DNA of 64,000 bases from Petunia secreta. Lineage: Eukaryota > Streptophyta > Magnoliopsida > Solanales > Solanaceae. The position numbers and the translations under genes were made by a program. Below are positions 34,374-47,061 of this stretch, piece after piece; the first letter of the stretch is position 1, and the number at the start of each line of letters is the position of its first letter. The stretch is taken from positions 15,642,001 to 15,706,000 of the forward strand of contig JARKIP010000064.1 in assembly GCA_029990175.1 (NCBI GenBank). Direction: 5' to 3'. The notes below the pieces were generated by a model. That model saw only the letters and a list, made by a program, of their open reading frames with translations, did no database searches and was not told the DNA's origin.

Positions 34374-34860
34374 TTGGAGGATGAGGTGATGGAACAAGGG
34401 GAAACCACAGAAGAGCCCCTTATTAGACCTCAACTCTCAGTTCATGCCATTTTTGGAACCCATGATTTCAGAACCATGAGAGTTAGGGGTTCAGTCAAAG
34501 GGAAAGTAGTGCACATCTTGATAGACACAGGTAGTACCCACAACTTTGTGAATGAAAGCACTGCCAAAAGGTTGGGGTGTGTCTTGAAACCTATACCTGC
34601 TTTTTCAGTAGCTGTAGCCAATGGTAGCATGATTTTCAGTTCTTACATGTATGAGAAGTTTGTGTGCAAGATGCAAGGATTGGAATTCATGACAGATATG
34701 CTGTTACTACCCTTGGGGGGAGGGGGTGTGATGTAGTCCTAGGAGTGCAGTGGTTAGTGATATTAGGCAATATCAGATGGAATTTCAGGGAATTGAAGAT
34801 GGAATTCTGGGTAGGAAAGAACAAGGTGTCTCTGAGAGGAAGTCAACCTGCTGAAAACAA
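34374..34860 (+). pseudogene. Protease of the truncated Ty3/gypsy element
   Basis: The retropepsin core reads HILIDTGSTHNFVNES, and the C-terminal part VVLGVQWLVILG lies in another frame. The frame change falls in the G-run near 34716-34730, so a slippage indel is likely. A stop ends the piece near 34863. Confidence 0.85.
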
Positions 34861-35047
34861 GTGAATTAATGAGCAACAGATGCAGAAGGTGATACAGCAA
34901 GCTGGACAGCTTACAATGATGTCAGTAGCCTTCATCAACTCTACTGTCAACCCTGTGGCCAGCCTGCATTCCTAAGAAGTAACACCTCCAGCTGATATTC
35001 AGGTATTAATTGACAAGTATGGTGAGATATTTAGCCTGCCAAAAACC

Positions 35048-35474
35048 TTGCCACCCCATAGAACTCATGATCATAGAATAGTGCTGAAGGAAGGCACCAA
35101 CCCTGTTAATGTGAGACCCTACAGATACCCAACTATTCAGAAGGATGAAATTGAGAAGCTGATCCAGGAAATGCTAGGCTCTGGACTAGTAAGACCAAAC
35201 ACTAGTCCTTATTCTTCCCCTATTGTGATGGTGAAAAAGAAGGATGGCTCTTGGAGAATGTGCATAGATTACAGATAAAACCAAAACACTGTAAAAGACA
35301 AGTTTCCAATACCTGTGATTGAGGAGCTATTAGATGAACTGACTGATGCACAATACTTCTCAAAACTAGACCTGAGGTCAGGCTATCACCAGATTAGAAT
35401 GGTGGAGCAAGATAGTGGGAAGACAGCTTTTAGATCACATCATGGTCACTATGAATTTGTGGTGATGCCTTTAG
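35048..35474 (+). pseudogene. N-terminal part of reverse transcriptase
   Basis: It shows HDHRIVLKEGTNPVNVRPYR, IVMVKKKDGSWRMCIDYR, then a TAA at 35276, then SKLDLRSGYHQIRM and GHYEFVVMP. The sequence breaks off just before the usual GLTNAP block, so the catalytic DD motif is missing. Confidence 0.85.
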
Positions 35475-35708
35475 ATCACACTGTAAAAGCTGCAACCCCT
35501 CCCTATTCCCCAGAAAATTTGGCAGTACATCGGCATGGACTTCATAGAAGGACTACCAAAGGTGGCCACCAAATCCACCATCTTTGTAGTAGTAGATAGG
35601 CCGAGTAAACAAGCCCACTTTACAGCTCTTACCCACCCATACACTGCATTAACTGTGGCTCAAGTCTTTATGGAGACAGTATACAAGCACCATGGACTGC
35701 CTCAAACT
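35475..35708 (+). pseudogene. Integrase fragment joined by an internal deletion
   Basis: Directly after the broken reverse transcriptase the text resumes as integrase: LQPLPIPQKIWQYIGMDFIE, then STIFVVVDRPSKQAHF and TVYKHHGLPQ. The rest of RT, RNase H and the integrase zinc region are deleted. The piece stops at about 35708, where it meets a copia element on the opposite strand. Confidence 0.85.
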
Positions 35709-36570
35709 TGAAAATCCACTTAGAACCTAATGGTTTGTTTCCAAGAGGAAGATCAACCAACTCCCAAGTATGGTTGTTTAAAATAGATTCTATTTCACTA
35801 TTGACTGCCTCTTTCCAAAATGGAGAGTCTGAAGAAGACATGGCTTCTTTAAACGTCCGAGGCTCATTTTCCAAAAGAAAAGTGACAAAGTCATCTCTAA
35901 ATGAAGTAGAAGTTTTTTGACGCTTGCTCCATCTTGGTTCTTCCTCATTTGGTGAATTTCCTTTGGTTCCTTCCCGAGGTCGTTTGGATCTTTCACCAAC
36001 TGACTCACATTCCTTCTTATACGGATATATATTTTCAAAAAATTCAGCACTATCAGATTCCATCACCGTATTAACATGAATGTCGGGATTTTCTGATTTA
36101 TGAACCAGAAATCGATATGCTTTACTGTTTATAGCATATCCAATGAAAACACAATCAACTGTTTTCGGTCCTATCTTAACCCTTTTGGGTTTTGGGACTT
36201 GCACTTTTGCCAAACACCCCCACATTTTGAAATAATTCAAGTTAGGCTTCCTTCCTTTCCACTTTTCATATGGAATGGAAAGTGTTTTGCTATGGGGAAC
36301 TCGATTGAGTATTTGATTAGCCGTGAATATAGCTTCCCCCCACAAGTTCTGGGGTAGACCCGAACTTATTAACAAGGCATTCATCATCTCCTTTAATGTT
36401 TAATTTTTCCTTTCCGCAATCACATTAGATTGAGGCGTGTAAGGGGCAGTTGTTTGATGAATAATGCCATATTCCAAACATATTTGTTCAAAAGGAGATT
36501 CATATTCGCCACCTCTATCACTTCTTATCATTTTGATCTTTTTGTTAAGTTTTCAACTTCATTTTTGTAT
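35706..36570 (-). pseudogene. Ty1/copia integrase C-terminus and start of reverse transcriptase
   Basis: Minus-strand reading gives MIRSDRGGEYESPFEQ and TTAPYTPQSNVIAERKN (integrase core, with a stop after the last residue). NALLISSGLPQNLWGEA, FIGYAINSKAYRF and the linker follow, then the first copia RT residues (WELVDLPLGNKPLGSKWIFK). The reverse transcriptase body is absent: the sequence ends at 35706-35709 in the gypsy fragment. A frameshift near 36400-36570 separates it from the upstream integrase part. Confidence 0.88.
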
Positions 36571-38400
36571 TACTTGAATGCGTCAATTGCCTCATCTTTA
36601 CTACTAAGTAAATAAACATAGCAGTAACGAGTACTATCGCCAATAAAAGTTATGAAATACTTCTTTCCACCGCGAGATGGTATTGAGTTCATGTCACAAA
36701 TGTCCGTATGAATTAAGTCTAATGGTCCAGAATCCCTTTCAATTGACTTGTAAGGGTATTTAGTATATTTAGACTCAACGCATATTTGACATTTTGACTT
36801 TTCACAATCAAATTTAGGCAATACTCCCAAATTGATCATTTTCCGCAAAGTTTTATAATTGACATGTCCCAAACGAGAATGCCATAAATTATTTGACTCA
36901 AGTAAGTAAGAAGAAGCTGCAATTTTATTCATAGTGTCAACGACCGTTACATTGAGTTTGAAAAGGCCCTCAGTCAGATAACATTTTCCTACATACAACT
37001 CATTCTTAGTTATTACAACTTTGTCAGAAACAAAAACACACTTAAACCCATTTTTAACGAGAAGTGCAGTAGACACCAAGTTCTTCCGTATTTCAGGAAC
37101 GTGAAGAACATTGTTTAGAGTCACAACCTTTCCAGATGTCATCTTGAGGAATATCTTTCCATATCCTTCAATTTTGGTCATTGCAGAGTTTCCCATAGAG
37201 AGTGTCTCATCAGGTCTAGCGGGAGCATATGAAGCAAAGGCTTCCTTCATATCACAAACATGGCGGGTGGCTCCTGAATCAATCCACCATTTTTTAAGAT
37301 TTCCAATTAAGTTGCATTCAGAAATCATAGCACACAGATCAATGTCTTGCACTCCTTGGGCCAATTTATTCTCTTCAACTATGTTTGCTTGACCGTTTTC
37401 CTTTTTCCTGTCCTTGTCCTTCTTTGCAACACGACAGTCTGCGGACTTATGTCCACTCTTGCCACAGTTGTAGCAATTTCCCTTGAATTATTTCTTGCTA
37501 GGGTTGGTCTTCCCTCCAGAAGGCTTCTTTCTCTTATTCTGATTTGGATTATGCTCAACAATATTTGCTCCCGCTATTGTAGCATTTCCACGAGCCTTCT
37601 TTTCAGCAATTTTGTTGTCTTCTTTAATTCTTAAGCGTACAATCAAATCTTCAAAGGTCATCTCCTTGCGCTTATGTTTCAAGTAATTTTTAAAGTCCTT
37701 CCATAACGGAGGCAACTTTTCAATCATGGCCGCAACTTGAAACGCCTCATTAATCATCAAACCTTCAAAGAAAAGTTTGTTATTAGCAGCAATATAATTA
37801 ATACTTTTAACATAAGTATTAATCAGGATCAAACCTTCAGCAAGGAGATCATGGATAATGACTTGAAGTTCTTGGACTTGGGATACAACAGATTTGTTAT
37901 CCACCATTTTATAATCCAGAAATTTGGCAGCCACAAATTTCTTCAGTCCAGCATCTTCAGTCTTATATTTCTTTTCCAATGCATTCCACATTTTCTTTGA
38001 CATTTCAACATTACTATAAACATTGTACAAGTCATCTTCCAAGCCACTTAGAATATAATTCTTCTATAGGAAGTCAGAATGCTTCCGAGCCTCAATCACA
38101 AGGAAGCATTCGTTTTCAGGTGTCTCATCAGTCAGGACCGGAGCATCCTCCTTAATAAACCTTTGCAGGCTTAAAGTGGTCAGATAAAAGAACATCTTTT
38201 GCTGCCATCTTTTAAAGTCCACACCAGAAAACTTTCCTGGTTTTTCTGCAGGTAGCATAACCGTTGCAGTAGCAGCACGGCTAGACCCTGCAACACCAGA
38301 AACTGTGGTAGCAGTAGCACTCACAAATGGGACAGTTGGATCCACTCCGTTTGTCTTCTCTGTCAAAATGACACAAGCATAAACAATATCAACAACCGGT
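36570..38400 (-). pseudogene. Ty1/copia Gag, protease and integrase N-terminus
   Basis: Minus-strand order: Gag (EKPGKFSGVDFKRWQQKMFF, MWNALEKKYKTEDAGLKKF, MTFEDLIVRLRIKED), zinc knuckle CYNCGKSGHKSADC, protease WWIDSGATRHVCD, pre-integrase WHSRLGHVNYKTLRKM, then integrase HTDICDMN and FITFIGDSTRYCYVY. In-frame stops lie at 38064 and 37488, both in one frame. The initiator codon is uncertain; an upstream frame reaches 38486 but lacks copia similarity there. Confidence 0.9.
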
Positions 38401-39439
38401 GAAGTATTTAAATTTTCAAACCGAATACAAACAAACTGTTTAAAATAGCCGGAGTAGAAAAACCACGAAGGCTTTAGTCTCCACAAACAGATTAATTAAC
38501 ATTAAATAGGAGTAGAAAATCACGAAGGTTTTAGTCTCCTTAACCAGTCTCCTTAAACGATATTTATTTAAATGCAAAAAATAAATAACATTAGATTTCT
38601 TAAGCTTGTTGTTCCTGCGTTTAAATAAATCAGAAAATACAAAACAGATATGTATAATCAGTGTGTATGGGACGATCCCGATCCCACAAGTTACTTGTGT
38701 CTCCTTAAGAAATCTAACCCCCTCACAATTGCCTAAGGTTCACGGGTTATTTTCTCCCAGGATGGAACAGGATAATAGTTCTACGGTAGGGGCACTTCAA
38801 ACCGTAGAACTCTCTACCGTAGAACTCTGCAAACTTAAAGGAACGGAGCAAATCACACGACTTACTTTTGAATGCAGAAAAGAGAAGGGATAATCAAATG
38901 GTATTTCTATATGTTCTGTATATTCTCTGTATATTTTCAAAAGGCCGACGAAAGACAAATATATATAGCCGAGGAAGGCAGAATATGAAGAGTCACCACC
39001 TTTCAGATATGGCTGTTACAGAAGACCATACTAATGGCTGGTGTTAATACATAACGGGAAAATATTAAAGTGGAAGAATAATTCTGAATTCAATTCAGAT
39101 TCACGTTACAAAAACGGATTATTAATAATAAAGTATTTAATATTTTTAGTTTTTGTTGGTCCAAAAAATTAAGTCAATCAATCATATCAATTGACCGAAT
39201 CCGAAGCCGAAGCCGAGACGAGCGAGCGACGACGACGACGTTAGGCTTCCCTTCTTCTCAACACTTTTAGGAGTTAAAAGAAGCACTTCTCTATTAACCC
39301 AACAAAAGCCTTTTCCTCTACCAATGTGGGAGAAAGTGCATTTCCCTTATGACAAGGAATCTTTTCACCTTTCCACCCATTTCCCATTCACACTCTTCAC
39401 ATTCCAAAAACCCAATAATTTCTTGGTAGAACTCCTAGA
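38400..39439 (-). other. Probable copia leader/LTR region plus unassigned sequence
   Basis: This stretch lies upstream (in copia sense) of Gag. It contains two similar blocks, AGTAGAAAAACCACGAAGGC near 38452 and AGTAGAAAATCACGAAGG near 38511. A primer-binding site and LTR borders could not be located. No other gene is seen. Confidence 0.4.
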
Positions 39440-39449
39440 CACGTTTGTT

Positions 39450-40831
39450 GAGTTAATTTCACCGGTGGTCACTGAACTATTGTTTCATTACCACAAAGTC
39501 ATTTTTGTTTCATTTGTTACCCAAAAGTCACTCAACTTTGCTCCGGTCCACAGCAAAGTCACTCAAGCTGGATTTTGTTTAAAACTTGCCGGAAAAATAA
39601 TGTGGCATTATTAATTAAAGATAATTTTCTTAATTAAATTTTTCATCCATTAATCTAATTCCTTAACCCATTATTCTTATTCTACCAAACCCATACCCAA
39701 ACCCATTTCACTACTTTTTTGCCACATTATGCCAGTGATTTGACTATTTTTGGCCACATTATGCTAGGGAGCCACATTGAAAATATATTTCAACTAACTG
39801 AAGATTAACAGGACAATTTAGTGAAACATATGTTCAGTTACAGTCATTTTCGAACAAATGACTGAAGTGCATGAGGCATCACCTATATAAAAGCATAAGA
39901 AGGTAGTGAAACTTTTATATGTTCGACAATTGGCAACACTGCTTAGAGTTCTCATTGACGAGCTTAATGCCTATTCTAGCTTTTGGATTTAATTAATGCC
40001 TCCATATAAACCATGATCAATTTCATATTTCCAGCTTCGGCATATCTTCACCGGAGAGTTGTGTGGAAACCATCCTAGGTTTCAATTTTCCTTGGTGCTA
40101 ATGTACATACGTATTCTCAAATATCATACATTTTGTACATCCAGTATGCGTATGTAATTCATATGTCTCCAGCGCATTTGAATGCATTCTCTAACTGTAT
40201 ATATGCATCTATTTTCCTTCTTTCTCCTCTTACATTATGGAGATACCAAAGTTAGAAACATGACATCTCAAGTATATAGAATTCAAGTTGACAAAAAAGA
40301 CTGCTTAGCTTCAAAAAGTAAGTATTGTCTTCATATAAACATATGTTATAATATCTTTTTCTCAAGAATCGAGAATGTATCTAAAGAAAGTATGTATTGG
40401 TTAAATTGGTGACAATCAAAATTTTTGTTATATGTTTTACTAGATTGACCCGTTAATCTTCAGTTAGTTGAAATATATTTTCAATGTGGCTCCCTGGCAT
40501 AATGTGGCCAGAAAAAATATATATATATATATAGTGAAATCCCTGGCTATAATGTGGCAAAAAAGAAGAAGTGAACTGGGTTTTGGTATGGGTTGGGTAA
40601 AATAAGAATAATGGGTTAAGAAATTGGATTAATAGGTGAAAAATTAATTAAGAAAGTTATCTTTAATTAATGATGCCACATCATTTTTTCGATAAATTTT
40701 TAATAAAATCTGGTTTGAGTGACTTTGTTATGGACCGGAGCAAAGTTGAGTGACTTTTGGGTAACAAATGAAACAAAAGTGACTTTGTGGTAATGAAACA
40801 ATAGTTTAGTGACCACCGGTGAAATTAACTC
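39450..40831. mobile_element. Long-TIR MULE-like element with 10-bp target duplication
   Basis: The left arm (39450 to about 39815) and right arm (about 40455 to 40831) are long inverted copies, beginning GAGTTAATTTCACCGGTGG on each strand. Identical CACGTTTGTT copies flank it at 39440-39449 and 40832-40841. Long TIRs with a 9-11 bp duplication are the mark of Mutator-like elements. The roughly 640-bp interior has no transposase and is unrelated to the arms. Both arms carry a TTTGGGTAACAAATGAAAC-type block, and only the right arm has a short (AT)n tract. Confidence 0.9.
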
Positions 40832-40841
40832 CACGTTTGTT

Positions 40842-41433
40842 TGCAAAATTCCCCCTTGATTAGATAAATTTGCCGAACAACAAGATGTATATATCTTGTG
40901 GAATTTACAAAACTATGACACCTTAGGCAACGGTTTTCCTTTCTTTTATCTCTGTCAACATTCTTCCCAGATAACTTGAAGTGCTGCCTTACAGACAGAA
41001 CTTGCAATTTGTATTTGAAGTGTTTCCCTCGAGGGAACACTTGTAAATTTATAATATGAAGTGTTGCCTACCGAGGCCATTTTGCTAAACCATTCTTAAG
41101 TGGGGACAAAAAACCATAACCAAGGATAAAGGGGTACATGTAGTGAAATTTTTTGACATATCTACCACGTATCCAATCTTGGGATATAATCACTCGAGAA
41201 GATTTAGGTAAAAGACCCTCTCAAGTTTTTATTTTAAAAAAAATGACCTCCTATTTTTTTGTTTATTTTTATTGGAGAAAATGTGGTTAAGTGGGACGCG
41301 GGGGCTTAATTAGAAATAGGAAAATTTGTAGGCATAAGTGAATATTATTGAAAAGTATATGAATCAAATAAAATCAGGTTATCCAAACGGGTCAGAATAA
41401 AAAATGGGTTACCAAAGCTTCAAAACAAATGTG

Positions 41434-41436
<3 letters not shown>
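40842..41436. other. Intergenic sequence
   Basis: No gene found. The text resumes the sequence interrupted by the MULE and ends in the CT repeat. Confidence 0.45.

Positions 41437-41472
<36 letters not shown>
41437..41472. repeat. (CT)n microsatellite
   Basis: About 36 bp of CT dinucleotide in what could be the leader of the DUF1985 gene downstream. Confidence 0.95.
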
Positions 41473-41475
<3 letters not shown>

Positions 41476-41822
41476 TTTTTCGGGAAACTTCAGTTTCTTC
41501 AGTTAGTTTTCTCTCTTCTAAACATTGTTCAAGCTCAAATCTTTCCTAAATTACATGTTTTAATAATAATTTGTCTTGCTTTTTGAAAGATTTGAAGTAA
41601 TAGTTGAAGAATTTTAAAGAAATCGTAAATTCTTCAGGTGAGAAACCCTAATATCATTATACTCTAGTTTTTCTGGTGCTTTATTCCTATTTAGAACTTA
41701 TGAAGAAACGACAATGGTGTTTTTTTTTTGAAGAAATTTAGGTTTTTTATTTATTGTCCTTCTCTAATTTTTCTTTTTGTTTTTTATTGATTTGCTCGTT
41801 TTACTTTATTATAGTTAACCAA

Positions 41823-44786
41823 ATGGGTTTATTTAGACTTTCTTTTGACGTGGTTCTATATGTAGATAAAGTATTGGCAAGACTGAAGGTTTGTAATACA
41901 ACTACTCCAAGTGCTGGAAAGAGAGATATCATAAGAATGAAACTAAAAAGGAAAGAGGCGAAGAAGCAATCTGAAGAAGAGGATGTTGCTGAGATAGATA
42001 AACATTGTGACAATCAATCTCCAAGTGATGGAGGAGATGAAACTGAAGTTGTTGAACTTGATAAACATCCATAAGTAGATGACAATCAATCAACAAGTGA
42101 TGGAGTTCCTGATAGTATTAAAAATCCAGCAGCAAATGACAATCAATCTTTAAGTGGTAGAGTGGCTGACAGTGAAATTCCTGATAGTGATAAAAGTTTA
42201 GGAGCTGAAGAAAATCAGTCTACAGGTGGTCGAGTGGCTGAAAGTGAAGTTCCTGAAAGTGATAAAAATCCAGCAACAGATGACAATCAATCTCCAGTTG
42301 AGGAAACTTGTTTAATGGATGCTGAAGTTGGTGATAATGAGCCCCAGATGGAAAAGACCATTGACAGTCACTCTGCAAAAAAATTTGTGGTTGAAGAGGC
42401 CCGAATTGAACCCCAAACTAAAATACTGTGGTTCCATTGGATGAAGGTAAGGAAAGCAGGGATGAAGGTAGTGTTGATGATAGAAAAAGTGCTTCCGCTC
42501 GTGAGGATGGAAATGGAGATAAATCATGAGAAGATAAAAGTAGTGAAGAAGAAACTGAAAAAGAAGGTGAAGAAGAGACTGAAAATGGTGAAAAAGAAGA
42601 AGAAGAATAAGAAGAAGAAGAAGAAATTGATGAAGAAACGGATCAAGAAGGCGATGAAGCCAGGGAGCCTAAGTGTGAGTCGGACTATTTATTAGTGCCC
42701 CGATGCATCAAGGAAATCAACGTTCGAAGATATCGACTTAAAACTTGGCTTGATGAAACTCCTTCTTTCCCGTTGAAGACATTTGTTCGATCTAGCATTA
42801 AAATATTTTAGAATTCAACAAGTTGTTGAAAGAGTTGAGATTAGAAAAGAAATTTAAAGAGTCTGTGTTCGGGAAGTTTCTTGAAATGTCCCGATTTTGG
42901 CGATTCAATGGACAAATGGTCCACTCCCTACTTCTGCATAGAATAAAGGATAAAAATCGTCGTGAGGTTTGGTTTTTGGTTGATGGGAAGCCAGCTTATT
43001 TTGGCTTAGGGAGTTTGCTCTTATCACTGGGTTGGACTGTGGTGAATTACCCAGTGATAAAGCAAAGAAAAAGGTTGTCAGGAAATGTATGAAATTTTAT
43101 GAAGAACTAACTCATAATTACATCGGTGATGGAATAGCTAAAGCGACATCATCGAGGCTTTTGAGGTTGTTAAAAACTAGTAAAAAATTTAGCAAAGAGG
43201 ACAGGTTGAAGCTATGCCTTTTGTGGTTTCTCCACACGATATTGATGGCGAAGAATACTTCAAAGTTAGTTGAGAAGTAATGTGTTTGTATGGTTGATGA
43301 TCTAGAGTTCTTCTCCAAGTATCTATTGGGCAGGTTGTGCTTCGAGCTGACGATTGAATATTTGAAACGCAAGCTTGACATGGTCAAGCATTATAAAACC
43401 TTCAGTGAGAAAGGAAAAGCACCTGGATATGCTCTTTTTGGCTTCCCCTGGGCATTTTTTGTAAGCCTACAATAAATCAATAGTTAGTTGATTGTTAAGT
43501 TTTCATTTTTCGTACTCTAATTAATTCTTTCATCTTAGGTCTGGGTGAATGAAGCATTTCCTGCCGTTGGAAGGATAGCTGCACTAATAGATAAGTCTCA
43601 TGTCTCGTGCCCTCATATGCTCAAATATTACCAAAAAGGTGTTGCTAAATCCTTCGACCCATTCTTGGAAAGAGAAGATAAAACTGAGGTAACGTGGTAC
43701 TATTTTCATGTCACTAAATTAGCCAACTTTAAATATCTTTTTAATTTGTAAGAAATAATATTAATTTGCTCAACTTCTATCCAGATCGTGCGCCCTTACC
43801 TATTCCCTACTGACAAAGAGGTGCGATCGAGGTGGAAAGATTTATATGTGCCCTATGTAGATGAAGCTGAGGATGCATCGGTGGACGCCCTTAGGGCTGA
43901 TTTGGAGGGGACCACAGCCATCAAGGAAACTGCTGGTGAAGATGATATGGACGTAGATAGAGATGAAGATGCAAGAGGTGATGTAGATATTGGTGGAGCT
44001 TGTACAGGAATTATTGGTGAAGGTGCAGGTCCTTCAAGTGGTGGTGTCAGTGCTGCAGGTCCTTTTTTGGATGTTGTGCTCGCTAAGCTGAAAGTTGTGG
44101 AGGACAAATTGGCTGATGTTGCTAAGTTGGTAGCAGAACAACCGAAGAGGTCAATATGCAAATGCTTGTCGTTCTGCGTGGTTGATGATGCACGGGAAGA
44201 GGAAGGCAATGGATTGTGGTACGAATGCAAATATCACTTCAATTTTGAGAAAAAAGTGTAGATTTGATCAAGTGGATGTTTCAGTTGATGCTAAAGTCGA
44301 TGCAGTGTCAATGGTCAATAGCAATGCCAATACCAAAGCAGTTGATACCACCAATTACAATGCAAATGCAGTTGATGCCACCAGACGGAATCACTGAAAT
44401 CTTGTTTCGTCTTCACTGGAAACTTGAGTTAGGAGTAGACCTTTTTATTTTAGGATTTTCTAGAGTAAGGTTGATGCTGCCCAAGCAGATGCTTTATCTG
44501 ATACAACTCAGATCTCCGAGTTTGGTTAAGTAATCTGTCTATTCATCAGTCAGTTTGCTAGTGTTGGAGTGGAAGCCAGTGTGAATGATAGTAAAGTGCT
44601 GATGAAAGATAGTAAGGATGCTGAGGAACAGTTTTATGAAGTAGGGGATCCATCACATGTTCCATTGGAATCTAACTTGAATGTAGGGGTTGGATAAGAT
44701 GGTAAGACCCCAACTATAGAATTGCGAGGTGTCTTGAAGAGTATGAACAAAGAGTTGATTGACAATCATGAGAACAAAGATTGATT
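41823..44786 (+). pseudogene. Decayed DUF1985-domain gene (Ulp1/MULE-associated type)
   Basis: The N-terminal part is acidic with repeated DNQSPSDG-like units (42008-42300) and a Glu/Lys-rich tract. The DUF1985 core follows (42810-43280): VFGKFLEMSRFWRFNGQMVH, REVWFLVDGKPAYFGL, then, after a one-base loss near 43008, FALITGLDCGELPSD. Two GT-AG introns are still visible (43461-43538 and 43689-43784) between GYALFGFPWAFF, VWVNEAFPAVGRIAALID and IVRPYLFPTDKEVRSRW. A Gly/Asp-rich tail and degenerate Val/Asp repeats run to about 44786. Several stops and frameshifts disable it. DUF1985 is commonly found with Ulp1-type protease domains in MULE-borne genes; no protease domain is seen here. Confidence 0.75.
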
Positions 44787-45049
44787 TTTTCAGTCGTTTA
44801 TGTTTTGATGAACAATAGTTAATAATTATATTTTTGAGACTTGTCCGGTATTTATTATCTTGTTTGAGTATTAAATTGTTGACTGTGGTAATGTGTTACA
44901 TGTTTCGTTGATCAACCATAATTGCTCAATTCATTTTTCTAGTGTTTAAAATGTGATGGATATAATTATTCATGTAATTTTACTATATAAAAAGACAAGA
45001 TTTTAAAATAAAATATGAATAAGAATATCCTATTCTCACACTTTTCTAA

Positions 45050-46308
45050 CAAATCTTGCAGAAAAAAAAATACATGGAAAAAGAGAAGAAACTGAGCAAA
45101 AGCCAAAGAAGAAATATGCATATGAAGTAATTGCACATACATAAATTAAAAGAGACCAAATCAACCATGAGATTTGTCATGCTATTGATGACCTTAGCAA
45201 AGCTACATATGAAAGATCTTCTCCAAATTTTTGATGACCCCACCATGATATTTGTCAAAGATCTTGTAAACTTTCACCAATTCTTCCGTAGGAAATCTTC
45301 TATAAATAGCACATGCTGTAAAGGGAGATGGGAGGAATCAACTTTTTCTTTCTCTTTCTTTCTACGCAGGTTTTCTAAGAGCAGAGACTTGCTCTTGCTC
45401 CCTTTTCTTCTCTTTTGTGTTTCTAAATTTTTGTAGTTGTTCTTATTAGAAAAAATAATATTTCTTCAAAGTACTTTTATTTTTCTTACTCCATAATGGA
45501 GTAATCTCTTTTAGTTGGGATAGTTGATGAAGCTTGATATCTTTATAATATTAGCTCAGTTTAAACAGGTTCTTGGCTTGATACTTTCTATTTTATATTT
45601 TATACTGTGCAGGGATGATGGCTTTTCATTAATTATTATTATCACATCTGCATATTTTATCTCTAGGTTATTTTTATATTAATTTTATAATTCTCACGGA
45701 GCAAAATTAATATATTATGACTAAATGATAAAATAGTAGACCGAGAGTAATTTTTAGTATACTATTATTCCAAGTCTGTAATCTTGCTTGCCTCAATTTT
45801 AATTCTCATGGAGGAATTGTTGTAGGCAAGGTTATTGATTTTTAGTAAGAATATTCTCACGAAGTTTTTATTACTTTGTTGCACAATTGAAGTGAGAAAA
45901 TATTTCGGTTTAACTGTCATTAGTTATAACGCAGTGAATATACATAACCTCACGGAGTGTTACTAACTGATTATTTCTTAGTGAGCAAAACATAATTGAA
46001 TTAACAATAAGCAATTATTTTTAAGAGAAATACATGTAAAAGCTGAGATTTTACTATAATATTATCAAGTGAGTTCAATGATTCCCAACTCTTTTTAAAT
46101 TATAAATCTTCCATAAGTTGTTTGTTTCATTTAAAGTAGATTATAAATTCAACAACTCACTTTTCATTAGCTTGATTCTCTCAAATAGTATTCGAAATAT
46201 TATAGCTCTGTAGCATAGATTTCTCAATCTCTGTGGGACAATATCTCAAACTATACTATAATTTGACAAAGCACGAGCAGAAAATTCCTATATACTTTGG
46301 CCTCGTCA
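45050..46308 (+). repeat. 5' LTR of an Athila-like element (left border approximate)
   Basis: The right border is set by CTCGTCA directly before the primer-binding site. A TATA box (CTATAAATAG, about 45300) lies inside, and pyrimidine-rich text follows it. The left border could not be fixed because the 3' LTR is outside the window. Confidence 0.6.
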
Positions 46309-46314
46309 AATTTT

Positions 46315-46329
46315 TGGCGCTGTTGCCGG
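46315..46329 (+). other. Primer-binding site (tRNA-Asp type, as in Athila elements)
   Basis: TGGCGCTGTTGCCGG lies six bases past the LTR end. It matches the TGGCGCCGTTGCCGG site typical of Athila-lineage elements except for one base. Confidence 0.85.
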
Positions 46330-47009
46330 GGATTGGCGTACATCTACTTCAGATTAAATATTTTGTTACTAATTTGAGCTCTTATTATTATCTAATTTTT
46401 TTTTTTTTTAGTATTCGCGCATTATTTTTATCTTTTTGGTTACTCAGATAAACTGACGTTTTTAATTGGTATTGTATCACTTCTTCTAATTTTTCATTGT
46501 CAGTACTTATTCACCTAGCTCTCTGTATCCATCATTAAAGTTTCCTTTTACTATCTATTATATTATTATATGTACTATTATAGTACATCTTTGTACTATT
46601 TCCCTAGTAACTTCGTCGCTCCAAAATTCTTTGGCAAACTCCACTTTTCATCCAAAGATTGCCCAATCTCCCTATATCTTTTTTTTAACTATAGTATTAG
46701 ATTCATCTATATATAATATTATTATTTTACTATTTTTTTGATTGTTTAATATTATTTTACAAATCCTCTTGATTGTATAATCGGTACCAGATGATTTCGT
46801 CAGTAGAAATATTTTCATCGTGATCTTTTCATTGTGAGAACTTATTACTATTATGTTTTTTCTTTTTTTTTTTCCTTAAGTTTTAATATTAACACTTTTT
46901 TTTCCTAGTTAGTAAACTAAATTGACATTCTGAACTAGTCTCTTCATCTCAGTTCTCATTGGCTTACATGTTCTGTGCATCCAACTATCCATTATTCACA
47001 TTTCCCTTA
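46330..47009 (+). other. Athila-like leader, first part
   Basis: Non-coding, T-rich leader between the primer-binding site and gag. It is interrupted by a LINE and resumes at 54114-54748. Confidence 0.6.
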
Positions 47010-47061
47010 CTATATTTATTTATATTTTTTTTTGGTAGAACTGGAATAATATTATATATAA

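Noticed and set aside
43853..44230. A Ser-rich minus-strand open frame
   Set aside because: Shadow of the Gly/Asp-rich tail of the DUF1985 pseudogene.
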